A DNA stretch of 64,000 nt, from assembly GCA_025060105.1 (NCBI GenBank), contig JANXCS010000007.1, positions 52,159 through 116,158 of the forward strand, written 5' to 3'. Positions 26,472-36,693 of the stretch are shown piece after piece. Under the pieces are notes generated by a model. That model had not been told where the DNA came from. It did not search any database and was given only the letters and a program-made list of their open reading frames with translations. Positions within the stretch are counted from its first letter, which is position 1. Each line of letters opens with the position of its first letter. The translations under genes and the position numbers were made by a program. The DNA comes from Pseudothermotoga sp. (GTDB lineage Bacteria > Thermotogota > Thermotogae > Thermotogales > DSM-5069).

Positions 26472-27920
26472 TCAGCCTTTTCCCAAAAGGATTCTCTTCA
26501 AATAAAGCTCTTCTGCTCTTAGTTCTTGTGATAATTTTTCGTTTTTCCTCTTTAATTCAAGAATCTGTTTGAGTCTATCGTGAATAGACTTAGTCAGAGG
26601 ATATTTCAACGTGAAGAACAGACTCAATAGAAGCAAACCTATGGGGAGCAACGCAAAGACGAAACGTAGAATCATTATGAAGGTCTGACTCTGAGGTTGT
26701 TGAATGATTCTCTTCACACCATCTATGATCTCTTCTCTCGGTGGCACATAACCTGCTGCAGCCACTATGTTCGATATCAGAAAGATCCCCACAGCCGAAC
26801 TCATCTTCCTCATGAATGTGAACAGTCCTGAGAAGATACCCTCTCTTCTTTGTCCGCTTTCCAGTTCGTCGATATCAGGAACATCTGCAAAAATCGAATA
26901 GATCATGATTATGACGGCACTCGTTCCGATTCCCACAGCAGCTGCGAACAAGAACGCAACGAAAGTTGGACTGTCTGGGGTGATCGCAAAGCTGAACAGC
27001 ATAACAATGATCCAAATGAGAAGCCCAAAAATAAAGGCTGTCTTTTTACCCAAACGCCTTCCAACTGCAGACCAGAAAGGTATAACGAGGACTTCGGCGA
27101 TCAGAAGTGTTCCCAATGCGAGGTTTGTGATGTGTCCTTTATTCAGATAATAAGTCATGAAGTAGATGAGAATACTCATGATCACATCCATCGTCAAGAA
27201 GGAGAACAAATACATCAGCAGAACATAAACGAAAGAACGGTTCTTGAAAGGTTCGATGAAAGTTTCTTTGAAACTGAATTTGGATTGTTTCTTCCAAAAG
27301 TCAGGCCTTTCAAACGTGAGAGCAAAAGTGAATATGAAGGGTACGGCAAAGAAAACCCCAAAGAAACTAGCCATAGCTGTATATCCCTTGAGCGGAGAGT
27401 CGAATCTCTTTACGATCTCAAGGGGTAGGATCGCACAGAATATCGATGAAACCATTGAAAAAAGCATTCTGAAGGATGTGAGTGAAATTCTTTCGTTATA
27501 ATCGATCGTCAGCTCTGGTGCTAAGGCGTTGTATGGGACCATGACCATGGTTGCCACCGTTGTGAAGAACATGTACGTTAAAATGGCATAAATGAACCGC
27601 TGTATTTCACTGGCGAAACTCACCGGATACCACATCAAGAAGAAGGAGAGAAATATGAATGGAATACCTGCTAAAAAGTATACTCTTCTTCTGCCGAACC
27701 TCGTTCTCGTTCTATCGGATATCACACCCATGATCGGATCGGTCACCGCGTCCCAAATTTTGCTCACCATGATCACAGTACCAGCGAGGGCGGGATTGAT
27801 CCTCAAAATGTCCGTCAGAAAGTACAAATAATACGTACCGATGATTATGAACGCTCCTCCACCGTAGAGATCCCCCAGACCGTAAGCTATCTTAGTTTTC
27901 AAAGAAAGCTTCTCACTCAT
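26472..27920 (-). CDS. GPH-family (MelB-like) sugar:cation symporter
   Basis: The 482-aa protein with about 12 membrane segments belongs to the glycoside-pentoside-hexuronide symporter family: KIAYGLGDLYGGGAF, FLTDILRINPALAGTVIMVSKIWDAVTDPIMGVISDRTRTRFGRRRVYFL, and YSIFADVPDIDELESGQRREGIF in the central loop. It imports a glycoside or hexuronide with a cation. ATG 27920 follows a GGAGGGAAGAGG stretch; two earlier starts exist up to 27938. It is the last gene of the system 4 operon, right after a family 4 glycosidase, which suggests a glucuronide-type substrate. Confidence 0.9.
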   Translation of the reverse strand: MSEKLSLKTKIAYGLGDLYGGGAFIIIGTYYLYFLTDILRINPALAGTVIMVSKIWDAVTDPIMGVISDRTRTRFGRRRVYFLAGIPFIFLSFFLMWYPVSFASEIQRFIYAILTYMFFTTVATMVMVPYNALAPELTIDYNERISLTSFRMLFSMVSSIFCAILPLEIVKRFDSPLKGYTAMASFFGVFFAVPFIFTFALTFERPDFWKKQSKFSFKETFIEPFKNRSFVYVLLMYLFSFLTMDVIMSILIYFMTYYLNKGHITNLALGTLLIAEVLVIPFWSAVGRRLGKKTAFIFGLLIWIIVMLFSFAITPDSPTFVAFLFAAAVGIGTSAVIIMIYSIFADVPDIDELESGQRREGIFSGLFTFMRKMSSAVGIFLISNIVAAAGYVPPREEIIDGVKRIIQQPQSQTFIMILRFVFALLPIGLLLLSLFFTLKYPLTKSIHDRLKQILELKRKNEKLSQELRAEELYLKRILLGKG

Positions 27921-27934
27921 GCCTCTTCCCTCCA

Positions 27935-29404
<1,470 letters not shown>

Positions 29405-30115
29405 TCAAATGCCTAGATAGGCCTTCCTTATCTGTTCGCTGTCTATGAGCTCCTGCGTTTTACCCTTTAGAACGATGGAACCGTTCTGCATCACACAGAC
29501 CTCATCCGCAACTTGCAATGCTTTTCGAGTATTCTGTTCCGCTAAGAGTATAGTCAATCTCTCCTCCTTCAACTTCTTGATCACGTTGAACATCTCCGTG
29601 ACAAGAAGTGGCATCAGACCAAGGGAAACTTCATCCATGATGAGAAGTTTCACACGTCCTACCAGAGCCCTCCCGATGGCTAACATCTGCTTTTCTCCTC
29701 CACTCAGAGTTTTTGCAAGTTGTTTCTTCCTCTCTGCCAATCTGGGAAAGAGCTCAAACACCCATTCTATCTTACGTCTCGCCTCGCTTTTATCGAGCAT
29801 CATCGCACCTATCTGCAGGTTCTCCATCACAGTCATATCGGCAAAAGGTCTCGCACCTTCAGGTACTATCGAAATACCCATTCTGGATCGTTCCCAAGGT
29901 TTCAGATTCGTTATGTCAACTCCGTTGAATATCACTTTACCTGAATGGACACTCACAAGCCCCATGATCGCATTCAAAACGGACGTTTTACCCGCACCGT
30001 TGGCTCCAACGATCGCGAGTAATTCTCCCTCGTTCAGCGAGAAACTCACATCCTTGACCGCCGTGATCTTACCGTACCGAACACAGAGGTTCTCAACTTC
30101 AAGCAACCTCCTCAC
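29405..30115 (-). CDS. ABC transporter ATPase LivF-like (system 4)
   Basis: The 236-aa ATPase has Walker A GANGAGKTS, MGISIVPEGARPFADMTVMENL, signature LSGGEKQMLAIGRAL, Walker B LLIMDEVSLGL and the terminal RKAYLGI. The GTG start at 30115 overlaps the 3' end of livG by 17 bp. Confidence 0.9.
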   Translation of the reverse strand: MRRLLEVENLCVRYGKITAVKDVSFSLNEGELLAIVGANGAGKTSVLNAIMGLVSVHSGKVIFNGVDITNLKPWERSRMGISIVPEGARPFADMTVMENLQIGAMMLDKSEARRKIEWVFELFPRLAERKKQLAKTLSGGEKQMLAIGRALVGRVKLLIMDEVSLGLMPLLVTEMFNVIKKLKEERLTILLAEQNTRKALQVADEVCVMQNGSIVLKGKTQELIDSEQIRKAYLGI

Positions 30116-30851
30116 TCCCCAAATAAGCCTCTATCACCTTTGGATCTCTCATGACTTCTTGCGGGCTACCCTCTGCGATCTTCACACCGTAATCCAGAAC
30201 GGTTATTCTCTGAGCAACCTGTACTGTGAAACGCATATCGTGTTCAATGAAAAGTATCGTCACGCCTGAACTGTTTATTTTTCTCACCAACTCAACCATT
30301 TCCTGCGTTTCGAGATCGTTCAAACCAGACACCGGTTCATCCAAGAGGATCAATGAAGGTTCCGTCGCTAAAGCGCGTGCGATCTCTACCTTTCTCTGTA
30401 AACCTAGCGGGAGAGTTCCAACCGCCACGTAAGCATACCTTTCTATACCAACGTTTTGGAGTATCTGCCAAGACTTTTCGATATATTCTTTCTCGAACGG
30501 TGATTTGTAAAAAGCCTCAAGCTCTGAATACATTCTCACTCCAAGCCCTGCCATTACATTCTCCAGCACGCTCAAAGAGAGGAACGGTTTGACAATTTGG
30601 AAGGTCCTCGCAATCCCCAGTCTAGCTATTTCACTGGGCTTCAAACCCACTATTCTCTTGCCATTGAAGATTATTGTTCCTGAATCTGGTTGGAGAAAAC
30701 CGTTTATTATGTTGAACAGCGTCGTTTTCCCGGCACCGTTTGGACCTATTATCGCCCTGATTTCACCATGCTCGACATCGAGAGAAACGTTCTTAAGAGC
30801 CTGTAACCCTCCGAACCTTTTCGATATATTTTCTACCGAGAGGAGTTTCAC
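30099..30851 (-). CDS. ABC transporter ATPase LivG-like (system 4)
   Basis: The 250-aa ATPase begins KLLSVENISKRFGGLQALKNVS. It has Walker A GPNGAGKTT, RLGIARTFQIVKPFLSLSVLENV, the atypical signature zone TLPLGLQRKVEIARAL and Walker B LILLDEPVSGLNDLE. The GTG start lies 59 bp inside the preceding LivM-like gene, the longest overlap in this operon. Confidence 0.9.
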   Translation of the reverse strand: MKLLSVENISKRFGGLQALKNVSLDVEHGEIRAIIGPNGAGKTTLFNIINGFLQPDSGTIIFNGKRIVGLKPSEIARLGIARTFQIVKPFLSLSVLENVMAGLGVRMYSELEAFYKSPFEKEYIEKSWQILQNVGIERYAYVAVGTLPLGLQRKVEIARALATEPSLILLDEPVSGLNDLETQEMVELVRKINSSGVTILFIEHDMRFTVQVAQRITVLDYGVKIAEGSPQEVMRDPKVIEAYLGSEEVA

Positions 30852-31704
30852 CGAAGATCCGCTCCTTCATGCTTCCAACGATACCTTTAGGCATGAAGAA
30901 CATCGTGAAAACTATGATGAATCCATAGATCAACATCCTGTAATCTCTAGCAAACCTCAACAGTTCTGGTAAGAAGGTTATCAACACTGCTCCGACCACA
31001 GGGCCAAAGAGCGTTCCCACTCCTCCAACGACGACCATCGTCAGAATACCTATAGACACTGGAAAAGAAAAATTGTCGGGGAATACGACCGTCATGTAGT
31101 GAGCCCAAAGATTTCCAGCGAGTCCAGCCATCAGACCAGCCATCGCGAAAGCGTACATCTTGTACCTCGCCGAGCTCACGCCCACCGACTCTGCGGCATC
31201 TTCATTTTCCCTCAGTGTGTCAAAACCGAGTTTCAAATAGGTGTTGGAAATATATCTGACCAAGAAAAACACAACTGTAGTCCAGATAAGCACGTAGAGT
31301 GCATAAATTTTTGTGTTGAAAACGATCCCAAACAACTTCGGCCTTGGCAAGCCCAAGATACCATACGGTCCACCGAAGAACTTGACATAATTGAAAACCG
31401 AGACAACGACAAAGTTGATACCGATGGTTGCAAGAACCAAGAAATCTTCCTTCACTCTGAGAGCAGGTAAACCAAGCAACAATCCTATTAGACCACTCAC
31501 TAGAATTGAAAACAACAGGGCCAACCAGTAATCTAAACCGAATTTGACTGTTAGCACTGCGGATGCATAGGCACCGATTCCGAAGAAAGCTGCATGACCC
31601 AAGGAAACCTGGCCAGCGTATCCGATCAAAATGTTCAAGCTGAGCGCGAGTATGGTGTTTATCATCGTAAAAACGGAAACCGTCAAGAAGTAGTCCAAAC
31701 TCAT
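30793..31704 (-). CDS. Branched-chain-type ABC permease LivM-like (system 4)
   Basis: This 303-aa membrane protein has GYAGQVSLGHAAFFGIGAYAS, the coupling loop FDTLRENEDAAESVGVSSARYK, and FMPKGIVGSM followed by a charged tail of about 25 residues. The ATG overlaps the livH stop (ATGA). The long tail overlaps the livG start and is the only unusual part. Confidence 0.9.
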   Translation of the reverse strand: MSLDYFLTVSVFTMINTILALSLNILIGYAGQVSLGHAAFFGIGAYASAVLTVKFGLDYWLALLFSILVSGLIGLLLGLPALRVKEDFLVLATIGINFVVVSVFNYVKFFGGPYGILGLPRPKLFGIVFNTKIYALYVLIWTTVVFFLVRYISNTYLKLGFDTLRENEDAAESVGVSSARYKMYAFAMAGLMAGLAGNLWAHYMTVVFPDNFSFPVSIGILTMVVVGGVGTLFGPVVGAVLITFLPELLRFARDYRMLIYGFIIVFTMFFMPKGIVGSMKERIFGETPLGRKYIEKVRRVTGS

Positions 31705-32561
31705 CTTTGCACCTTCCCAAACAAACCTTCAGGTTTGAACATCAACAGCGCTATCATGGCTAGAAAAGCAATCGCATCCCTTGGTAATAGAAACCCAAAT
31801 TTATAAACTATCAGCGTTTCGACCAAAGCCAATATATAACTGGCCATCACCGCTCCTCTGATACTTCCAAAGCCGCCCAGAACAACCACAACGAAAGCTT
31901 TGTATGAGGGGACACTTCCCATGGTTGGATACACCGTGTTATCGTACAATCCTACCAGAATGCCACCGAGCGCTGCCAGAGCGGAACCTATCAAAAAGCC
32001 ATACGTGATGGTTCTATCGGTATCGATTCCAAAGGCGCCGGCCAGATTCAAATCGTTGGCACAAGCCCTCAAAGATTTTCCAAGTTTCGTTTTTATCATC
32101 AACAAATACAAAAGAAAGATCACGATGGCTGTACAAATGAGCATCAAAATTCCTTTCGAACCGAGATAAAGATTCGGTGTGATCAGATCGGGCAAGATCA
32201 AATGCACATCGAAAGGTCGTTTGTACGGTCCCCACAAGAGCCTGTATAGATCCTCCATAGCCGCGAACAGTCCAACACTCATAACTAGTGGAACGATGCG
32301 TCCTCTCTCAAGGACATGCTTGTAAAAACCTCTGTAGATGAAGGCACCCAAGAGTGAAGAAGCAATGAGCGAGAAAGAGATTGCGAAAACCATCGAAAGA
32401 CCCAACTCATAGAGATAAACCGTAAACAAAGCGCCGAAGGCGTATACACCGGCGTGTGCTATGTGGAGTATTTTCAATATCCCATATATCAACGTCAAAC
32501 CCACTGCGATCATCAGATAGCTACTACCGAGTACCAAAGCGTTCACAACGTTTTGTAGCAA
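31701..32561 (-). CDS. Branched-chain-type ABC permease LivH-like (system 4)
   Basis: This 286-aa membrane protein has LVLGSSYLMIAVGLTLIYGILKILHIAHAGVY, the coupling loop LRACANDLNLAGAFGIDTDRT, and SYKAFVVVVLGGFGSIRGA. The start is TTG 32561 behind GTGGGG. A terminator-like hairpin lies 35 bp upstream, between it and the binding-protein gene. Confidence 0.9.
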   Translation of the reverse strand: MLQNVVNALVLGSSYLMIAVGLTLIYGILKILHIAHAGVYAFGALFTVYLYELGLSMVFAISFSLIASSLLGAFIYRGFYKHVLERGRIVPLVMSVGLFAAMEDLYRLLWGPYKRPFDVHLILPDLITPNLYLGSKGILMLICTAIVIFLLYLLMIKTKLGKSLRACANDLNLAGAFGIDTDRTITYGFLIGSALAALGGILVGLYDNTVYPTMGSVPSYKAFVVVVLGGFGSIRGAVMASYILALVETLIVYKFGFLLPRDAIAFLAMIALLMFKPEGLFGKVQR

Positions 32562-32596
32562 CCTTCATTCCCCACTTTCTTCTCGTTCTCTGTGAC

Positions 32597-32621
32597 AAAA
32601 ATATGGGGGCGGAAAGCCCCC
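32597..32621 (-). terminator. Intercistronic terminator-like hairpin after solute-binding-protein gene 4
   Basis: On the minus strand GGGGGC and GCCCCC form a 6-bp stem with a 5-nt loop, followed by ATATTTTTG. It begins eight bases after the stop codon and has the best U-tract of the five post-binding-protein hairpins. Confidence 0.8.
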
Positions 32622-32628
32622 AATCTTT

Positions 32629-33771
32629 TTACGGTGTGACGATCTTGGGATCCGTGACTTCCCAGAACCAATGGAACCTGTTTCCAAGATAAATTTGACA
32701 GGTGATAGTTCTGAGCGATTCTCTCTTTTCAGTGAAACCTCTGAATCCTGTGACAAAATCTTCTAGCTCTTTATCGCCAGCTTTTATACTCGCCAACGCA
32801 TCTCTGATTTTGGCAGGATCGTAGCTACCAGCGAGCGCTATGGCCTTGATCGCCGCGATCACCGCATCGAAGGCCGATGCAGCAACCATATCTGCGTCCA
32901 AGCCGTATTTTTTAGCGTATTCCTCGATGAACCAACGCACGATCGGTTTTTCACTGTCCCTATCCAAATCTGTGGTGATCACCACACCGTTCGCAGCTCC
33001 CGCTTCAGCCAACTTGGCAAACTGAGGCGAATCATAACCTTCTTGACCTATGATTGGTACAAAGATACCCAGTTGCCTAGCTTGTGAAACCAATCTGGCA
33101 GCTTCCGAGAAGTAAGCCGTTGCGTATATAGCATCAGGTTTCAAGGCTCTGATTCGAGTCAAGATCGGTCTGAAATCTGTTTCCCCGAGGGGATATCTCT
33201 GCTCAAACACTATCTCAGCACCGAGTTTGATCGCTTCTTCCTTGAAGCCAGCGGTGAGGGAAACGCCGAAATCGTTGTCGATGGTCAGTATAGCGATCCT
33301 CTTTGCTCCAAGCTTTCGCACCGCCAAATGTGCCCCAGCCCTTCCCTGAACTGTCGCGAGTGTCCCCACTCTGAATATGTAATCTCCAGTTGCAACTATC
33401 TCAGGATGGACTGCATAAGCTGATATCATGGGTACCTTCAGCTGTTGGTATATCCCGGCGGCCGCTCTCGTCATTCCACTGTAAGAACCGCTCACCACAA
33501 CCGCTACTCTATCTTGCTGAACCAATTTGTACGCTATGTTCACAGCTTGATCGGCTTTGAAGTTATCATCATACCAAACTAGTTCAACCTTTTGGCCTAG
33601 AACCCCTCCACGAGCATTGATGTATTCCACAGCTAACTCCGCTCCATGCAGGGCACTCGCCCCGTCCGCCGCGGCCGGTCCAGTGATCGGTGCGAAGAAT
33701 CCTATCTTGATAGTACCCAAACCGAGCAAAGATAGCAAAATCCAGAATGCTACGAAAACTTTCTTTGCCAC
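32629..33771 (-). CDS. Liv/HAAT-type ABC transporter solute-binding protein (system 4)
   Basis: The 380-aa periplasmic binding protein has a signal peptide (AKKVFVAFWILLSLLGLG) and the family opening TIKIGFFAPITGPAAADGASALHGAELAVEYINARGGVLGQKVEL. GTG 33771 is favoured because GGGAGGG is then about eight bases away; TTG 33777 would be too close. It is the first gene of a seven-gene operon: binding protein, LivH, LivM, LivG, LivF, alpha-glucuronidase, GPH symporter. The ligand is unknown; a sugar-acid-derived compound would fit the enzymes but this protein family does not usually bind sugars. Confidence 0.88.
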   Translation of the reverse strand: MAKKVFVAFWILLSLLGLGTIKIGFFAPITGPAAADGASALHGAELAVEYINARGGVLGQKVELVWYDDNFKADQAVNIAYKLVQQDRVAVVVSGSYSGMTRAAAGIYQQLKVPMISAYAVHPEIVATGDYIFRVGTLATVQGRAGAHLAVRKLGAKRIAILTIDNDFGVSLTAGFKEEAIKLGAEIVFEQRYPLGETDFRPILTRIRALKPDAIYATAYFSEAARLVSQARQLGIFVPIIGQEGYDSPQFAKLAEAGAANGVVITTDLDRDSEKPIVRWFIEEYAKKYGLDADMVAASAFDAVIAAIKAIALAGSYDPAKIRDALASIKAGDKELEDFVTGFRGFTEKRESLRTITCQIYLGNRFHWFWEVTDPKIVTP

Positions 33772-33793
33772 CAGCAATCCCTCCCTGTTTTGA

Positions 33794-33823
33794 ATTGTAG
33801 CATCTTGACAACTCGTTTGTCAA
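33794..33823 (-). promoter_or_regulatory. Promoter of the system 4 operon with overlapping perfect inverted repeat
   Basis: On the minus strand -35 TTGACA (33818-33823) and -10 TACAAT (33794-33799) are 18 bp apart. The perfect inverted repeat TTGACAA-N5-TTGTCAA (33805-33823) covers the -35 element and most of the spacer. A dimeric repressor bound here would block RNA polymerase. No local regulator gene is evident. Confidence 0.75.
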
Positions 33824-33880
33824 AATTTCGTTCAAGAAGGCTTTTTCGTCGATGATCTTTCCCACGACAATTAGAGTCGA

Positions 33881-34771
33881 ATGGATGTTGTTCGTGTAAA
33901 ATCTCAAATCGAGGTGGAGAAGATCTCGAAGCAAAAGCGAAGAGGATTTTTAAGAACGATGAGTTTTTTGTTCGCCATTTTCTTGCTCTCCCTGCTACTT
34001 TTTGAAAGCAGAATGGATAAGAATCGAATCCTTTTAGTGTTGAGATCTGCAGATTTACTGGTTCGCGTCGTTCTGTGCTACTTTTTGTACGGCTATAGAC
34101 AATCTTTCATCAAATTGGGTGCCACGTTGTTAGTTTTTTCCCGTTCACTTTCCATCGCACACCAGTTGGTTGAATTACCCCTTGTAGATTGGTCCTTCGA
34201 GTTGATAGATTTCGCTGGAATGACGTTCATCACGGTGAGTTTGCTTTGGCAACTGAGAGACTTCATCACCGAAGAATTTTACAAGTTGATCTATCTAGAT
34301 TCGCTGACCAATGCTTTGAACAGACATGCCTTCTTCAAAATCGCAAGAAAAATTCTCAAATCTAAACGCTCTGCCAGCATCGTTTACATAGATCTCAACA
34401 AATTCAAAGAGGTGAACGACAGATTCGGACACATGGTTGGCGATAGAGTTTTAGAGATAGTTTACAAAAGACTGAAATCAGTCATCAAAGAACACGACCT
34501 GTTGGCGAGAATAGGTGGTGATGAGTTCGTAGCCCTTCTACCAGGTGCAAACAGATCGCAAGCTGTGCAGGTGGTGCAACGGATGAGCGAAAGATTCTGT
34601 AATCCGATTTCGATCATGAACACTACAATACAGATTGGCATGAGCGCCGGAATAGCCGTTTTCCCTGAAGATGGAGAAACATTAGAAGAGTTGCTAAAAA
34701 AGGCGGATGAAAACATGTACAAGGCGAAAAAGGTTCCAAACAGGGAGGGTGAAGGATGTTCGACGAGATGA
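33881..34771 (+). CDS. Membrane-anchored GGDEF protein (diguanylate cyclase)
   Basis: The N-terminal half of this 296-aa protein has about four membrane segments (about 27-42, 57-70, 78-96 and 106-125). The C-terminal half is a GGDEF domain starting at YLDSLTNALNRHAF, with an intact active site IGGDEF (GGDEF 212-216), so it should make cyclic di-GMP from GTP. At the inhibitory RxxD site the sequence is KEHD (203-206), so product feedback may be weak. The start could be ATG 33881 or the internal ATG 33959 just before the first membrane segment. It overlaps the aldolase gene by 16 bp and is divergent from system 4. Confidence 0.87.
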   Translation: MDVVRVKSQIEVEKISKQKRRGFLRTMSFLFAIFLLSLLLFESRMDKNRILLVLRSADLLVRVVLCYFLYGYRQSFIKLGATLLVFSRSLSIAHQLVELPLVDWSFELIDFAGMTFITVSLLWQLRDFITEEFYKLIYLDSLTNALNRHAFFKIARKILKSKRSASIVYIDLNKFKEVNDRFGHMVGDRVLEIVYKRLKSVIKEHDLLARIGGDEFVALLPGANRSQAVQVVQRMSERFCNPISIMNTTIQIGMSAGIAVFPEDGETLEELLKKADENMYKAKKVPNREGEGCSTR

Positions 34772-35400
34772 AAAAACAACTGATCGAATATGGTATCAAA
34801 CTCTTAAGATCGAATCAAGTGAGCGGTACTGCGGGTAATTTGAGTATCAAACTCAGTCCAAATTTGTTCGCCATCACACCTAGCGGTATGCCGTACGAAT
34901 CGCTAGAACCTTCAGACATACCCGTGCTCGATCTGGATGGAAACACCGTGGATGGAAACAGAAAACCTTCTATAGAGTTCAGACTCCATCTTGAGATCTA
35001 TAGGAACTTTCCTGATGTCAACGCGATAGTACACGCACATCCAATCTATTGTGGGGTTCTGTCCATTTTGAGATTGCCTCTTCCTGCGGTGAACGAAACT
35101 ATGCTGATGTACACCAATTTTGTTCCTGTCAGCGATTATGCCAATTGCGGTACGGAAGAGCTCGCCAAAAACGTTGTTTCTGCTATGAAGGAAAGTAAAG
35201 CTGTCATCATGGCCAACCATGGTCTTGTTTGCGCTGGAAGTAGCTTGAAACAAGCTTTCGATATGTGCGAGACCATAGAGAGGTGTGCCATGATGTACGT
35301 TCTTGCCCTCTCAACGGGCAGAACAGCTTACACGATAGACGAGCAGTGCGCCCGAGAGGCGATGGAATTTCTCAAAAAACATTACGGACAGAGATCGTAA
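34756..35400 (+). CDS. Class II aldolase (L-fuculose/ribulose phosphate aldolase family)
   Basis: The 214-aa zinc enzyme has the family motifs SGTAGNLSIK, TPSGMPYESL, catalytic Glu74 in KPSIEF, and the zinc ligands His93 and His95 (VHAHP) and His155 (ANHGL). Such enzymes cleave or epimerise sugar phosphates; L-fuculose-1-phosphate aldolase, L-ribulose-5-phosphate 4-epimerase and related aldolases cannot be separated here. The ATG at 34756 overlaps the GGDEF gene. Its 3' end overlaps the convergent phosphoesterase by 29 bp. Confidence 0.87.
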   Translation: MFDEMKKQLIEYGIKLLRSNQVSGTAGNLSIKLSPNLFAITPSGMPYESLEPSDIPVLDLDGNTVDGNRKPSIEFRLHLEIYRNFPDVNAIVHAHPIYCGVLSILRLPLPAVNETMLMYTNFVPVSDYANCGTEELAKNVVSAMKESKAVIMANHGLVCAGSSLKQAFDMCETIERCAMMYVLALSTGRTAYTIDEQCAREAMEFLKKHYGQRS

Positions 35401-36217
35401 AACTATCTATAACTTCGCCATTCATTGAGATGGCTTCACATTCTACTCTATCTTCTTCAAAACGAAGTTTCACAAAGTGATGGACCACGACACCTTTGAT
35501 GAGTCCCTCGAAAGATCCCACACGATAGAGTGGTGCACCTCCGCCCCCACTGACCACATAGGTGATACCGTCTTTGATCAACCTTTGGTAATTATGATCG
35601 TGTGAGCTGAAAACGAGAGGTATCCCCAACTGAGAAAACGTTTCATGGAGTAGCTGCAGCTTTTTAACAGTTTCAGTTGAGCCATGTGGACCTGCGCTGA
35701 ATATGGGATAGTGAATGAAAACGATGGGAACTTTTCCTGAAAGGTCTATCGATCTTAAAAATTTTCTACATCCTTCGATGCCAACGTCTGGGTCCAAAAA
35801 GATCAACACGTAGTTGCCTACCTTGGCCCAATAGTTGTACACGCCGAAATATCGTTTGTAATAAACGTCTGGCTTTTCATGGTTTCCCTTCACCGGTTGA
35901 AAAAAAGCAATCTCTCTCAATGGAGCTGTTATTTCGAAGAAAATCTGCCAATCTTCATGGTTATCACCACTGTTCACCATATCTCCCAAATGAACCACAA
36001 TGGATGGTGCATGTTGAATCATCATTTCTACCAGCTTTCTGTGCACTCTGTGACCCCAGCGGGAATCACCATAAACGATCATCGTGAACGGCACAGAAGG
36101 TTTCTCTACTAAGCTTGTTTCGCCAACGATTTTCCAACCTTCACCAATCAGGATCTTAGTTGGTGTTGCCAAAAGTGTGGTAACAAAGAGAAACAACGCA
36201 AAAAGCGAACGTTTCAT
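35372..36217 (-). CDS. Exported calcineurin-like metallophosphoesterase
   Basis: The 281-aa protein has a signal peptide (MKRSLFALFLFVTTLLATP). All blocks of the metallophosphoesterase fold are present: GDSRWGH, HLGDMVNSGD, GNHE, and SSHDHNYQR, where the usual GHxH is SHDH. The pattern resembles purple-acid-phosphatase-like proteins. It would hydrolyse phosphomonoesters or diesters in the periplasm. It starts within the stop region of the upstream membrane-protein gene (4-bp overlap), forming a short operon with that gene and proC. Confidence 0.85.
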   Translation of the reverse strand: MKRSLFALFLFVTTLLATPTKILIGEGWKIVGETSLVEKPSVPFTMIVYGDSRWGHRVHRKLVEMMIQHAPSIVVHLGDMVNSGDNHEDWQIFFEITAPLREIAFFQPVKGNHEKPDVYYKRYFGVYNYWAKVGNYVLIFLDPDVGIEGCRKFLRSIDLSGKVPIVFIHYPIFSAGPHGSTETVKKLQLLHETFSQLGIPLVFSSHDHNYQRLIKDGITYVVSGGGGAPLYRVGSFEGLIKGVVVHHFVKLRFEEDRVECEAISMNGEVIDSFTISVRNVF

Positions 36218-36693
36218 TCACTCTTCCTCCCAAAGCTTTTGACCAAGATGCTGATACCCAATCCCACCAAAATGAATCCAAACAGAACTCGTGCCCAGCC
36301 GATCTTGAAAAAAATTCCAACGAAGAAAACTGCAGAGATGATCAGCAAAATTGAAGCCGCTCTCAACAAATTTCTCTTCTTACTCGCCAGATAAGCTTGA
36401 AACAGACCAAATCCAGGTGCAAAAACGAACATGGGCCAAAGGTAGCTCATCTTATCATAACCAAACACGGAACACAACAAAAGCACAACTCCAATCACAA
36501 TGAAGATACCTGCCGGGATGAACCTACCAGCTCCTTTGCCCAACACACCGAATTCGAACAAAAATCCGAAAAGCAAAAGCAGGGTTATCCAAAAATAGTT
36601 CACATCGATCCGTGCCAGTAAAACTACACCGAGTGCTGTGAAAAGTACACCAAAGAAGATACCCACCTTATGGATCTTTTCCAATTCACTCAC
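36214..36693 (-). CDS. Small polytopic membrane protein of unknown function
   Basis: The 159-aa protein has six predicted membrane segments: about 8-27, 31-49, 56-74, 85-102, 110-128 and 132-150, with a basic C-terminus. I do not recognise a family with confidence; it looks like the small uncharacterised DUF-type membrane proteins. It is coupled by 4-bp overlaps to proC upstream and the phosphoesterase downstream. Confidence 0.75.
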   Translation of the reverse strand: MSELEKIHKVGIFFGVLFTALGVVLLARIDVNYFWITLLLLFGFLFEFGVLGKGAGRFIPAGIFIVIGVVLLLCSVFGYDKMSYLWPMFVFAPGFGLFQAYLASKKRNLLRAASILLIISAVFFVGIFFKIGWARVLFGFILVGLGISILVKSFGRKSE

